Positions 39,857 through 50,705 of a stretch of DNA of 64,000 nt are shown in pieces. The translations under genes were made by a program, and so were the position numbers. The stretch's first letter is position 1; the number at the start of each line of letters is the position of its first letter. Source of the DNA: Paraglaciecola psychrophila 170 (lineage in GTDB: Bacteria > Pseudomonadota > Gammaproteobacteria > Enterobacterales > Alteromonadaceae); NCBI RefSeq assembly GCF_000347635.1, contig NC_020514.1, positions 4,836,001-4,900,000 of the forward strand. Direction: 5' to 3'. The notes beneath the pieces were generated by a model. That model was not told the DNA's origin. It did no database searches and worked only from the letters and a program-made list of their open reading frames with translations.

Positions 39857-40350
39857 CTAACTCAAAAGCTGATACCTTATTGTCGGGAACCGTTACGCAA
39901 GAGAAACAACCTCATCGCCAATTTTTAAATCGAAGTTTGCTGTAACGTTTGCCTTTGACTTGGTTTTCATCCAAGAGCCAATTCCGTATCTAAGTTTAGT
40001 AATTATACAGGGCTTCGTTGCTGAATTTTCGTTATTCTAAATGGGAAACCCTTGGATTCAACCAATAACACATTAGAAATAACATACAATCATTTAACAT
40101 TGGTTATAGACCAAAGGTTCAACCTCAGTGCATGCACCACGGATTACATTGAGGTTGAATTTGAAAAATAAATAGGCCTTAATAACCTGCCGCAAATTAT
40201 TGGCATGAATTTTTCATAAATTTGCGCCGGAGACAACAAGCTCTCTAAGCTGGTGCAGTTAACATTTTATAATGACGACTTAACCAGGTTTCTACTATTG
40301 CTTTGCACTTTTAAGGGGCATAAGCACATTTCATATACGAGAAAGACACT
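39857..40350. other. Gene-free region upstream of the exported nucleosidase
   Basis: About 490 bp without a supported gene. A minus-strand frame around 39899-40035 (LRYGIGSWMKTKSK, LKIGDEVVSLA) is open but short and unrecognised. A 13-bp-arm hairpin at 40118-40159 is listed separately. The promoter of the nucleosidase gene must lie in its right part. Confidence 0.5.
40118..40159. repeat. Long inverted repeat, 13-bp arms with one G-T pair
   Basis: TTCAACCTCAGTG (40118-40130) matches CATTGAGGTTGAA (40147-40159) with one mismatch. The 16-base spacer begins with part of the palindrome GTGCATGCAC. It could be a regulator site or RNA hairpin about 190 bp before the nucleosidase gene. Confidence 0.45.
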
Positions 40351-41370
40351 ATGTTTAAAAAAGTCAGTATCCATTTATTTGTTATTTTTAGCCTCTTATT
40401 AATTATTCACAATACTTTTGCAAAAGATAATAGCGCTTACGGGCCAAAAGAATTTTCAGATGAAAATAAATGGACCGCGATTGTTGCCGCCTACGCCCCA
40501 GAAATTAAAGCTATTGATGAAGCGTTCAGTCAACTGGCGGATGCTCAAATTAATGAAACAATGATTATCAAGGGGGTCAAATACCAACTGGGTTCTTACA
40601 AAGGAGAGCCTGTGGTGATATTTACTACAGGTATAAGTGTACCTAATGCGGCTATGACTATGCAGATGGCATTGGATTATTTCCCTATAGACCGAGTGGT
40701 AATGATGGGTATAGCTGGTGCAGTTAATCCTGATTTTCAACCCGGTGACATCTCCGTACCAGAGCGTTGGTACTTCCATGATGAATCCGTCTATGTCAAT
40801 CCTGATCCTAAAAAAGCCGGTAGTTTTGTATTACCTGATTATTATGAAAGTGCACTTGAAAGATACAAAGAAAGGCGCAGGCAAGATCCCCATTCACCCG
40901 CTTATGAAAACTTTGGCTTCATTCATCCAGAAGAAATGACGATAGTTAAACAAGGCTGGGATAAGCCTAAACAAATGCCCTACTTTAGCGCCACACCTGA
41001 ATTAGTCGAGTTGGCTAAAAAAGCAGTCAAAGCGGTGAGTCCTATTAATATGCCTTCCGGAAAACCTATTCAAATCAAAGTAGGCGGTAATGGTGTCACA
41101 GGCTCAGTGTTTCTTGATAACGCCGAGTACCGCAATTGGTTACAACGCGTGTACAACGCTCAAGTTACTGAAATGGAATCAGCTGCTGTTGGGCAAGTCT
41201 GTTTTGTTAATGACGTAGATTGGGTAATTATTCGATCTATTAGTGATTTAGCGGGCGGACAACACGGCAAAAATGTTGAAAATGTGTTTGATGGTATTGC
41301 TTCAGGTACCGGTACAAAATTAATGATTGGTCTACTTGATCAAATTGTTGCAACACAATTAGCCCAATAA
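40351..41370 (+). CDS. Exported nucleoside phosphorylase/MTA-SAH nucleosidase-like protein
   Basis: 339 residues with a signal peptide (VSIHLFVIFSLLLIIHNTFA, cleavage about residue 25). The mature part has the PNP/UDP phosphorylase superfamily fold: TAIVAAYAPEIKAI, VMMGIAGAVNPDFQPGDISV, TEMESAAVGQVC with the substrate-binding Met-Glu, and the catalytic-Asp loop IRSISDLAGG. Cytoplasmic MtnN is about 230 residues and has no signal. This longer exported version would act in the periplasm on nucleosides such as S-adenosylhomocysteine or methylthioadenosine. The substrate is inferred. Confidence 0.8.
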   Translation: MFKKVSIHLFVIFSLLLIIHNTFAKDNSAYGPKEFSDENKWTAIVAAYAPEIKAIDEAFSQLADAQINETMIIKGVKYQLGSYKGEPVVIFTTGISVPNAAMTMQMALDYFPIDRVVMMGIAGAVNPDFQPGDISVPERWYFHDESVYVNPDPKKAGSFVLPDYYESALERYKERRRQDPHSPAYENFGFIHPEEMTIVKQGWDKPKQMPYFSATPELVELAKKAVKAVSPINMPSGKPIQIKVGGNGVTGSVFLDNAEYRNWLQRVYNAQVTEMESAAVGQVCFVNDVDWVIIRSISDLAGGQHGKNVENVFDGIASGTGTKLMIGLLDQIVATQLAQ

Positions 41371-41473
41371 CTGGCCAATAATATTTTTTGAAACAATTGA
41401 GCTTATATAGGGAATTTTACAAAGGGTAAACTGAATTAAACTACTCGTATGATTGAAAGGATACGGAGTGTAA

Positions 41474-42379
41474 TTATCAGTCAAACAGATTAGAAAACAA
41501 TATGCTGAAGTTCTCGCAGTGGATGATTTATCTTTTGAAGTTAAATCGGGAGAAATTTTCGCTTTGCTTGGGCCAAATGGTGCAGGTAAATCGTCCACAA
41601 TTTGTATGTTAATCGACTTAACTTACACTGATACTGGAATGAAGTTTGCAAATATTGAAGGACAAAAGATACCCAAATTAGTCAGTGGCGACATTGGGTA
41701 TTTACCCGAAGAACGATGGATATATTAAGAGAGCAACATCCAAGACACCCTAGTTTATATGGGTCAGCTAAAAGGGATGTCAAAAGTAAATGTATCACAG
41801 CATGCTGAAATGTGGCTAACCAGCTTCAATTTAGCAGAGCGACAAAAGACCAACTGAAAACCCTATCTAAAGGTAATCAACAAAAGGTGCAATTGATAAG
41901 TACCATCGTTCACCGACCTAAAATCGTATTTCTTGATGAACCTTTCTCTGGTTTAGACCCCGTTAACCAGGAAAAAGTCATATCATTTCTGCAGTTGTTA
42001 AGACAACAAAGTACCACCATTATTCCAGCGCCCAACAAATGTCTTTAGTAGAAAAATTAGCCTACAGGTTTATTTTGATGAATAAAGATAAGGCAACATT
42101 ATATGGTTCGATTAAAAATATTTGCCAAGTAGCGCAACTAGGAATCAATTTAACGGTGAAATTTAGTGATCCAGTCAGCATTGAATCTTTTTTACTAACC
42201 GGGCAAATCTTGCAGGTCATCAGTACTGATAACATCACCATTCAACTCATTTTGGCACCGTCATACCATGTTCCTCAGTTTTTACAAATATGTTAACCGA
42301 GCATCAAATTGAAAGCTTACAAACTGAACAACCCAGTTTACATGACATATACATTAACAGTGTCGAAGGAGTCGCATAA
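41474..42379 (+). pseudogene. ABC exporter ATP-binding subunit (NatA-like), decayed
   Basis: The sequence starts in frame without an initiation codon (a TAA lies at 41471) and reads AVDDLSFEVKSGEIFALLGP and NGAGKSSTICML (Walker A), then DIGYLPEERWIY, with a stop at 41726. Other frames continue with LVYMGQLKGMSK, QLKTLSKGNQQKVQLISTIV and IVFLDEPFSGLDPVNQEKV (signature and Walker B), and finally QMSLVEKLAYRFILMNK. It ends at a TAATG overlap with the permease. At least one stop and three frame changes make it inactive. Confidence 0.85.
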
Positions 42380-43523
42380 TGGATAAGGTGCTTTCAGTTA
42401 CGCGCTGGGAATTTATGCGCAACTTTAAATGGAAACAGGAATTAATAGGCTATTTTTTAATGTTATTAATCTATGCAGCAATTTTTGCTGTTCAGATGTG
42501 GAGCCAATCAAGCACCCAGAAAACCGTTAGTTTAGCCGTTATAAGTCAAGTTAGAGACTGAACTAAACAGTAAATTTGTACTGTCTTCGCCAGATATTAG
42601 CATCGAAGAGCAACAACTATTCGAGAAGATGGCTGAATTATCGCTGGAAAATATATTAAAGGTTGAGCAGTCAGAAGAGTTTATTCTGTATATTGCTCAG
42701 CAAAGTTTTTGGCAACAAGAATTAGAACAAGCACTGGTTGCTGAACAAAAAATATATTGTTAAGGGCGATGGACATTAGCCCGGAACAATTAGAAAAATT
42801 ACAGAACCCGATATTCATGACGTTTGTAAATCAAGCAGAAGAAGTGATGGGCAGCAGTGTAAAAGTGCTTGGACTGCTTGCAGCCATCTTAAGTGCGATG
42901 ACCGTTTTAACTAGCTTTGGTTTATCACTCACTTCTGTGACACAAGAAAAACAACACTGTATTATCGAACAATTACTCACCTGCATAAGCCATCAAGAAT
43001 GGGGCGACGGCAAAGCATTAGGCCTGTGTCTGTCGAGTATTAAAAGACTGTTGACCACATGTTTTATGATGGCAATTGTGTTTACTGGCGTCGCCGTTTT
43101 TTAGACGGTGGTAGCGAAATTATGAATGTGTCATCCACAGTAGTAATACAGATTTTAATTTTTTGTGTAACAGGTGTGCTGTTTTGGAATTATGTAATTG
43201 TTGGTTTTGCTGCGACCATAGATGACCCTAATCACTCAGGGAAAACTGGGTTGATGTTGCTACCCATGTTACCGGTTATGTTAGTTTTTATTGTTATGGG
43301 AGAACCCAATGGCCAGGTAACCAAAGTATTGTCTTTAGTGCCTCTTACCTCTGTCAGCTTTATGCCTATGCGTATCGTTTCAATGAGTGTGCCAGTCTGG
43401 CAAGTCGGTTTATCATTGGTATTCTTAGTGGTGGGCGTCTACTACGTTCGTTTATTTGCCGCCAGAGTGTTTAGACCCAACATCACCTTGTTTGGTAAGG
43501 AGCCAGATTGGGCGGATATTTAG
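42379..43523 (+). pseudogene. ABC-2 type permease (NatB-like), decayed
   Basis: ATG at 42379 overlaps the ATPase stop. The first piece MDKVLSVTRWEFMRNFKWKQ with a membrane helix stops at 42559. Further pieces in shifted frames give AMDISPEQLEKLQNPIFMTF, VLGLLAAILSAMTVLTSFGL, and finally 43059-43523 with GLMLLPMLPVMLVFIVMGEP and LSLVFLVVGVYYVRLFAARV. The order matches NatB-like sodium or ABC-2 permeases of about 400 residues. Several frame changes break it, as in the partner ATPase. Confidence 0.85.
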
Positions 43524-43554
43524 CGTTGTATGTTAAAAAGCAATCCATAGTGAT

Positions 43555-43590
43555 TCATTAAAAGCTGAACAAAAGCTCAGCTTTTAATGA
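43555..43590. terminator. Hairpin between ABC permease remnant and YeeN-like gene
   Basis: TCATTAAAAGCTGA pairs perfectly with TCAGCTTTTAATGA (14 bp, loop of 8). It lies between converging genes and can terminate in both directions. Confidence 0.6.
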
Positions 43591-43602
43591 TGATGGCATA
43601 GT

Positions 43603-44325
43603 TTAACGCTCAATCACTGCATTGTGATACACGTGTTGCACATCGTCACAGTCTTCTAGCATATCCATAAATTTATCAAAAGTAGCTACATCATCACCAC
43701 TAACAACAGATTCTGTTTGTGGAATAAAGGTGATTTCATCTGCTTCAAATTCAATATCGGGGCTATCATCGGTCAGTGCAGTCCGAGTATTATTGTATTC
43801 TGTGTGAGGAGCATAAACAGTGACCATTCCTTCTTCACACTCTACTTCGGTGACATCAACATCAGCCTCCATCAACGTTTCGAGTACCGCATCTTCATCA
43901 TCGCCTTTAAAGGCAAATACAGCTTGATGATCAAACACATGACCTACTGAACCTTCGACACCTAATTTAGCGCCTGTTTTAGTAAAACAATTTCGTACAT
44001 CAGTTATAGTACGATTGTTGTTGTCGGTTAAACAATCAACAATCACCATACACCCACCAGGACCGAAGCCTTCATAACGAGCAGGTACATAATCTTCACC
44101 CGCGCCGCCCGCTGCTTTGTCAATTGCCTTGTCAATAACATGACTGGGAACTTGGTCTTTTTTAGCTTTTTCGATTAGCCGACGAAGCGCCAAATTTGCT
44201 TGGGGATCTATGCCACCATTTTTAGCAACTACATAAATTTCTTTGCCATATTTAGAATAGACTTTGGTTTTCGCTCCAGCGGTCTTAGCCATAGAGATTT
44301 TGCGTACTTCGAACTTTCTTCCCAT
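43603..44325 (-). CDS. YebC/PmpR family protein, YeeN-like
   Basis: 240 residues. [65 protein letters not shown] and DDVQHVYHN are YebC-family motifs. The N-terminus (MGRKFEVR...) and the details are closer to E. coli YeeN than to YebC beside ruvC. YebC proteins are now linked to translation of difficult peptides and to transcription control. No ruv genes are nearby, so this is probably the paralogue. Confidence 0.85.
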   Translation of the reverse strand: MGRKFEVRKISMAKTAGAKTKVYSKYGKEIYVVAKNGGIDPQANLALRRLIEKAKKDQVPSHVIDKAIDKAAGGAGEDYVPARYEGFGPGGCMVIVDCLTDNNNRTITDVRNCFTKTGAKLGVEGSVGHVFDHQAVFAFKGDDEDAVLETLMEADVDVTEVECEEGMVTVYAPHTEYNNTRTALTDDSPDIEFEADEITFIPQTESVVSGDDVATFDKFMDMLEDCDDVQHVYHNAVIER

Positions 44326-44461
44326 TTATGTATTCTCTTCTAATAGTTATTCACTTCTAACGGGTTTAGCGCTACTGGCTTACCCCGATTAGATTTAATA
44401 TGAAGGATTTTACAGATATTCAAGTCAGATAACAAAACCCATTCGACAATTCACCTTTTTG

Positions 44462-45568
44462 TTAAGGAACATGCTGTGATGCAAGGTATTCATGAGATTG
44501 CATTTCTTTTAACCTACTTAAGCAACGTCTAAATTCAAAATTAAGTTGGCCATCTAAATAAAGAGTTTCCATGGACACCTCAGCTGACATAATCAACTTA
44601 ACATTTCGCTCATAAAATTCATCCACCATAGCAATAAAACGCCGAGCAATATCATCGGTGGTTCGTCCCATCTGCTCTACATTAGCAATTAATACAGTGT
44701 GATATAGGCGACTTATTTCCATATAGTCAGTTTGGCTTCTGGGGCCATCACAAATATCACGAAACTCAAACATCACAACCCCGTCAGCATAATGTAACGT
44801 TGGGATCATCCGACCTTCAACTTGTATTTCTTGATTTTCAGACCCTAGTTCGGGGGCTAGTTGTATAAAATATTTATGCAAATTTTGATTGGATTTTTCA
44901 TCTAATGGATAATGAAAAATCTCCGCCTGCTCTAGGGTTCTCAGGCGGTAATCCACACCACTATCTACATTAACAATACGTGTATTTTGATTGATTAATT
45001 CAATCGCTGGTAAAAACCTTGCTCGCTGCAAACCATTACGATACAGCTCATCTGGTAAAATGTTTGAAGTGGCAACTAACACTATCCCATGACCAAAAAG
45101 CTCTTCCATCAAGGTGCCTAAAATCATTGCATCTGTTATGTCAGAAACAAAAAACTCATCAAAACAAATCACTTTGGTCTCTTTGGCGAACGTTTTTCCT
45201 ATTGTTTTTAATGGGTCTGGTTGACCTTCTAATGTTTTCAGTTCTTGATGCACTCTATGCATAAAGCGGTGAAAATGGATGCGCATCTTTCTTTTAAAAG
45301 GTAAACATTCATAAAAGGTGTCAACCAGGTAGGTTTTGCCGCGCCCTACTCCTCCCCAAAAATATACCCCTTGAATACTAGGTTTACGCATCCCTTTACC
45401 AAACTTACTCTGTAACTTTACTCTCCACGTAAGCTTTATCTCAGGATGTGTTAATTCATCATACAATCGTTGTAATTCTTTAACTGCGTTTTCCTGCGCG
45501 GCATCATATAGAAATTCAGGGTGTTGTAGATCGCTTTGATATTTTTGCCATGGTGTAAACTCAATCAT
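44462..45568 (-). CDS. zapE: Cell division ATPase ZapE (AFG1 family)
   Basis: 368 residues. Walker A is in GVYFWGGVGRGKTYLVDTF near residue 72, MRIHFHRFMHRVHQEL follows, Walker B is in VICFDEFFVSDITDAMIL, and LVATSNILPDELYRNGLQR is typical of AFG1-like ATPases. ZapE binds FtsZ and affects constriction under stress. It is divergent from zapG (zapE-zapG-degQ-degS order as in E. coli). Confidence 0.94.
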   Translation of the reverse strand: MIEFTPWQKYQSDLQHPEFLYDAAQENAVKELQRLYDELTHPEIKLTWRVKLQSKFGKGMRKPSIQGVYFWGGVGRGKTYLVDTFYECLPFKRKMRIHFHRFMHRVHQELKTLEGQPDPLKTIGKTFAKETKVICFDEFFVSDITDAMILGTLMEELFGHGIVLVATSNILPDELYRNGLQRARFLPAIELINQNTRIVNVDSGVDYRLRTLEQAEIFHYPLDEKSNQNLHKYFIQLAPELGSENQEIQVEGRMIPTLHYADGVVMFEFRDICDGPRSQTDYMEISRLYHTVLIANVEQMGRTTDDIARRFIAMVDEFYERNVKLIMSAEVSMETLYLDGQLNFEFRRCLSRLKEMQSHEYLASQHVP

Positions 45569-45752
45569 TCTTTGGTACTTTTCCTTTCACATGTGGGTGT
45601 TTTTAACACTTGAATACAAATAAAATGACCGCATTGAAAATGCTGGGCGTATAATAACAAATATAGCAAGTATGCTCATGGTCAATACTCTATAAATTAT
45701 TAAAAAAGTAGTGATCCAAATAGGCAAAAATAAGTTTTAAATAGGAGATGTT

Positions 45753-46190
45753 ATGGATTTATTGGTGGGATTATTGTTGTTAGCAGTTGGCGGAATCATT
45801 GGTTTTTTTGTTGCGAAATATGTCAACAAGGATAATCAACGTTCCACAGATAAAGCCGAGAGTGAGCAAACAATTCAAGAATTAATGAACCAGCAAGCTG
45901 CTGAGCATATTAAAGAAACCAAGCAAATTGCAGAAAACCTAAACGCTCAATCAGCCATATTAAAGCAACAGATTGACGCTTATGAGCAGCTACTAATTAG
46001 CCAAAAGGCTGGACCAGAACGAAGTTCATTGAGCTATTTTGGCGAGCACACAACCGCTTATTTGCGTAATAAAAGCACCAAACCTACACGAGAAAAATTG
46101 AATGCAGATATACAGCCCTTAGATTTTTCTTCACAAAGTTCAGGGTTATTCTCTGGCACAAAAGAAGTGCCCGCCAAAGAAAGCAAATAA
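45753..46190 (+). CDS. zapG: ZapG/YhcB (DUF1043) envelope protein
   Basis: 145 residues: one N-terminal membrane helix (LLVGLLLLAVGGIIGFFVAK), then a long coiled coil (residues 30-90) and a disordered tail with DIQPLDFSSQSSG. YhcB/ZapG is an inner-membrane protein linked to division and cell-wall synthesis. A GGAG ribosome site lies upstream. Position between zapE and degQ supports the call. Confidence 0.88.
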   Translation: MDLLVGLLLLAVGGIIGFFVAKYVNKDNQRSTDKAESEQTIQELMNQQAAEHIKETKQIAENLNAQSAILKQQIDAYEQLLISQKAGPERSSLSYFGEHTTAYLRNKSTKPTREKLNADIQPLDFSSQSSGLFSGTKEVPAKESK

Positions 46191-46256
46191 TGAACTTTTC
46201 GACACCAAGATAGTCCTTGTATTGTTTTTAAATTTAGATGTTGGAGATGATAACCG

Positions 46257-47621
46257 ATGAATAAAGTTGTAAATCGTTTTTTAGTGGTTTGTTGCGTAGT
46301 GACTGCGAGCATGTCGGTCAGCTTAGTGTCCAACGCTGCAATACCCTTCTTTTCAAGTGATAAAGTAGAAGTACCTAGTCTAGCGCCGATGCTAGATGAA
46401 GCCACTCCGGCTATTGTCAGTATTTCTGTTGAAGGAACGCAAGTTTCACGGCAACGTGTGCCTGAAATGTTCAAACACTTTTTTGGAGGAACAGAGGAGC
46501 AAGTTCAAGAAAGACCTTTTAAAGGACTTGGTTCTGGCGTCATTATTGATGCGAAGAATGGCTACGTGGTAACAAATAATCACGTGGTAGACAACGCTGA
46601 CGAGATTATCGTTAAGCTAACTGATGGTCGCGAGTTTAAAGCAAAGAAATTAGGTGCCGATGACCAAAGTGATATTGCGTTACTAAAAATAGAGCCTGAT
46701 GCATTGACTGCAATGCCTCTCGCTGATTCAGATGAGTTGAGAGTGGGCGATTTTGTTGTGGCTATTGGTAACCCTTTTGGTCTGAATCAAACAGTAACTT
46801 CGGGGATTGTCAGCGCGCTTGGTCGATCGGGTTTAAATATTGGTGGATATGAGAATTTTATTCAAACTGATGCGGCGATCAATCGTGGCAACTCAGGTGG
46901 AGCGTTAGTGAGTCTTCGCGGTGAATTAGTTGGGATTAATACTGCTATCTTTGGACCTAACGGCGGCAACGTAGGCATTGGTTTCGCCATACCAAGCAAT
47001 ATGATGAAAAGTTTAGTCGACCAGATTATAGAGTTTGGCGAAGTACGACGTGGTTTACTTGGTATCGGGGGCCAAGATATCGACTCTGACCTGGCCGATG
47101 CGATGAACTTAGATGTCAACCAAGGTGCATTTGTAACTGAAGTTTCGCCCGACTCAGCAGCAGAAAAAGGTGGTATTCAGGCCGGTGACATCATTACAGA
47201 AATTAATGACAGATCCGTATCGAGTTTCCAAGAGTTAAGAGCAAAAGTCGCCAGCAGAGGCGCAGGTGCTGAACTTGAATTAACAATATTACGTAAAGGC
47301 AAACGCGAAAGGATTAATGTTGTACTTGGTGATGCAACCCAAAATCTGGTGGTTGCCAAAGAAATTCACCCAGCTTTAGAGGGTGCAACTTTAACCAACG
47401 GTAAATCTGAACTAGGCGATAATGGGATAGTTATTTCAAATATTGAATCACGTTCTCCAGCGAGTCGGATTGGTTTACAAGATAGTGACGTAATAATCGG
47501 CATTAACCGAAAGAAGGTAGATAACATTGTTCAATTACGAACTGAACTAGAAGAGGCAAAAGGCGTCATTGCACTCAATGTTAAGCGCGGTATCTCTTCT
47601 TTGTATTTGGTGATCCGTTAA
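46257..47621 (+). CDS. degQ: Periplasmic serine protease/chaperone DegQ (Do family)
   Basis: 454 residues with a signal peptide (about 1-27). Catalytic triad His109 (VTNNHVVDNADE), Asp139 (DDQSDIALLKI) and Ser213 (NRGNSGGALVS), followed by two PDZ domains. It degrades or refolds misfolded envelope proteins. Length and the following degS point to DegQ rather than DegP. A 17-nt hairpin follows. Confidence 0.95.
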   Translation: MNKVVNRFLVVCCVVTASMSVSLVSNAAIPFFSSDKVEVPSLAPMLDEATPAIVSISVEGTQVSRQRVPEMFKHFFGGTEEQVQERPFKGLGSGVIIDAKNGYVVTNNHVVDNADEIIVKLTDGREFKAKKLGADDQSDIALLKIEPDALTAMPLADSDELRVGDFVVAIGNPFGLNQTVTSGIVSALGRSGLNIGGYENFIQTDAAINRGNSGGALVSLRGELVGINTAIFGPNGGNVGIGFAIPSNMMKSLVDQIIEFGEVRRGLLGIGGQDIDSDLADAMNLDVNQGAFVTEVSPDSAAEKGGIQAGDIITEINDRSVSSFQELRAKVASRGAGAELELTILRKGKRERINVVLGDATQNLVVAKEIHPALEGATLTNGKSELGDNGIVISNIESRSPASRIGLQDSDVIIGINRKKVDNIVQLRTELEEAKGVIALNVKRGISSLYLVIR

Positions 47622-47634
47622 TAAAAACTGATGA

Positions 47635-47669
47635 TTGATAGCATCACTAAGTCTTAGTGATGCTATCAA
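47635..47669. terminator. Perfect hairpin between degQ and degS
   Basis: TTGATAGCATCACTAAG and its exact complement are separated by a single T, giving a long stem with an effective loop of about 7. No T-run follows, so it may be a processing or attenuation structure rather than a classic terminator. Confidence 0.55.
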
Positions 47670-47729
47670 CTCACTGATTTCAATGTTATTATTAATATCA
47701 CCTGAAGTAAAAAATATTTAATATTACCT

Positions 47730-48782
47730 GTGTTAAAATCCTTATCTTTTTTACTAAAATCTATTCTTATAGGCGTGATAATTTCTTCGATCATCCTATT
47801 GCTGGTCCCCGATTTACGTCAAGGTAGCGGTCTACCACTGACGTTATTCACTGAGCAAGAGAGCTCAAAAAAACTTAGCTTTAATCCAGCAGTCAACGCA
47901 GCAGGTCCCGCGGTAGTTAACATCTATAGTCAAAGCATCGAAAGGAGCGGCTATAATCGTCGACAACCAATTGAACGAACCAGCCTGGGTTCTGGAGTGA
48001 TTATGACTTCGACTGGTTATATACTGACTTGTTATCATGTCATTGCAAATGCCAAGCTTATTTTGGTGGGATTACAAGATGGACGTCTCGAAGAAGCTCA
48101 CATAATTGGTTACGATCCGATAACAGATTTAGCGGTACTCAATATATCAGTTGAAAATTTACACCCTGTTCCGCAACTAGATGATCCTAAAACTCTAGTT
48201 GGAGACGTAGTGTTAGCCTTGGGTAACCCCTACAACCTAGGACAAACAGTCACCAAAGGTATTGTTAGCCGGATTAGTAATAACGAGCTAAATAATTATT
48301 TCGATTATATTCAAACAGACGCAGCACTTAATGAGGGCAACTCTGGTGGAGCACTGGTAGACAGTGAAGGCTTTTTGATAGGCATCAACAATGCTAATTT
48401 CAAAACTCGTATCAGCCGGAGTCGAGTTGAATCAGTTGATGGCGTGTCTTTCGCCGTACCTTACAATCTAGCCAAGAAGGTCATGGGTGAGATTATCGCT
48501 ACGGGTAAAGTTACTCGTGGAGCATTAGGGTTTGTAGGTCAACAATCTGGACCATCAAGCGCTGGGATTATGGTTACAGCTGTAGGTCAAGGAAGTCCAG
48601 CCGAACAGGGTGGTTTGCAGATTAGAGACCTTATATTGTCTGTAAATGACATTTCTGCCAATAGTATTCGCGATACATTAGATTACATTGCCGATACTGT
48701 GCCAGGTGACACTGTCACTTTTGAGGTGAACAGAGATGGCACAGTTCTGAAATTGGATATGCTAGTTGCAGAATTACAATAA
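47730..48782 (+). CDS. degS: Site-1 protease DegS (sigma-E pathway)
   Basis: 350 residues with an N-terminal membrane anchor (LLKSILIGVIISSIILLLV) rather than a cleaved signal. Triad His103 (TCYHVIANAKL), Asp133 (DPITDLAVLNI), Ser205 (NEGNSGGALVD), and a single PDZ domain. It senses outer-membrane protein misfolding and cuts RseA. Start is a GTG at 47730. Confidence 0.94.
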   Translation: MLKSLSFLLKSILIGVIISSIILLLVPDLRQGSGLPLTLFTEQESSKKLSFNPAVNAAGPAVVNIYSQSIERSGYNRRQPIERTSLGSGVIMTSTGYILTCYHVIANAKLILVGLQDGRLEEAHIIGYDPITDLAVLNISVENLHPVPQLDDPKTLVGDVVLALGNPYNLGQTVTKGIVSRISNNELNNYFDYIQTDAALNEGNSGGALVDSEGFLIGINNANFKTRISRSRVESVDGVSFAVPYNLAKKVMGEIIATGKVTRGALGFVGQQSGPSSAGIMVTAVGQGSPAEQGGLQIRDLILSVNDISANSIRDTLDYIADTVPGDTVTFEVNRDGTVLKLDMLVAELQ

Positions 48783-48803
48783 CGTTAATGGTTACTTGTT
48801 TAG

Positions 48804-50075
<1,272 letters not shown>

Positions 50076-50113
50076 CTATTTGATATGGCTAAGATGAGGG
50101 GGAGTGATAGATA

Positions 50114-50371
50114 CTATTGAGGAAGATTAAACATTTTTTCGCGTTTCCATTGGCTTTCAGTAAAAGTCTTAATAGAAACGGCATGCATACTACCTTCAGC
50201 AATTTTTGCGACTAAAGGTGCATATACAAACTGCTGTTTTTTGACCCGACTCATAGTTTCAAATTGATCACTCACGGCGATCACTTGAAAATGAGATCCA
50301 TCACCACTTACATGCGCTTCAGCCAAGCTTAATGTTTCAAGCAAAAGAGCTTCGATTTGTTGATTATCCAT
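50114..50371 (-). CDS. ibaG: BolA-family protein IbaG
   Basis: 85 residues: DGSHFQVIAVSDQFETMSRV, KKQQFVYAPL and GSMHAVSIKTF match IbaG/YrbA of the BolA family, which bind Fe-S clusters with monothiol glutaredoxins. The mlaB-ibaG-murA order is the usual one. Confidence 0.92.
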   Translation of the reverse strand: MDNQQIEALLLETLSLAEAHVSGDGSHFQVIAVSDQFETMSRVKKQQFVYAPLVAKIAEGSMHAVSIKTFTESQWKREKMFNLPQ

Positions 50372-50399
50372 TACATGTCCAGATGAGTAAAATAGGCAG

Positions 50400-50705
50400 C
50401 TATTGTACCGACAAAAAACTGTCTACGTCGCTTATTTTTGCAAGCTTTATCAGGCTTTTTGGGATACCTATTAGCTCAAAATGCACATTTTGTTGTTGAT
50501 TACCTTTTAAAAAGTTCATCAACCAAGCTAACCCTGCAGTATCAGTGTGACTCACACCTGACATATCTAGGGTCGAGGAGCCTTGCTTGTTTGCTCTTTT
50601 TTCTAATGTTGCCAGTGCCACTGACCTTGGGATAGTGTTTCGGTTCAACTCACCTTTTAAAGTGAAATAACCTGTGGGTGACTCAATCACTTGCAATTTA
50701 GTCAC
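50400..50705 (-). CDS. mlaB: STAS-domain protein MlaB
   Basis: 101 residues. A STAS fold with STLDMSGVSHTDTAGLAWLM (the conserved Asp/Ser-Thr loop). MlaB is the cytoplasmic subunit that stabilises the MlaFE complex. Its start overlaps the mlaC stop by 4 bases. Confidence 0.9.
   Translation of the reverse strand: MTKLQVIESPTGYFTLKGELNRNTIPRSVALATLEKRANKQGSSTLDMSGVSHTDTAGLAWLMNFLKGNQQQNVHFELIGIPKSLIKLAKISDVDSFLSVQ

Noticed and set aside
39899..40035. Minus-strand frame (LRYGIGSWMKTKSK ... GDEVVSLA)
   Set aside because: About 45 codons with no recognisable family and only an internal ATG; not supportable as a gene.
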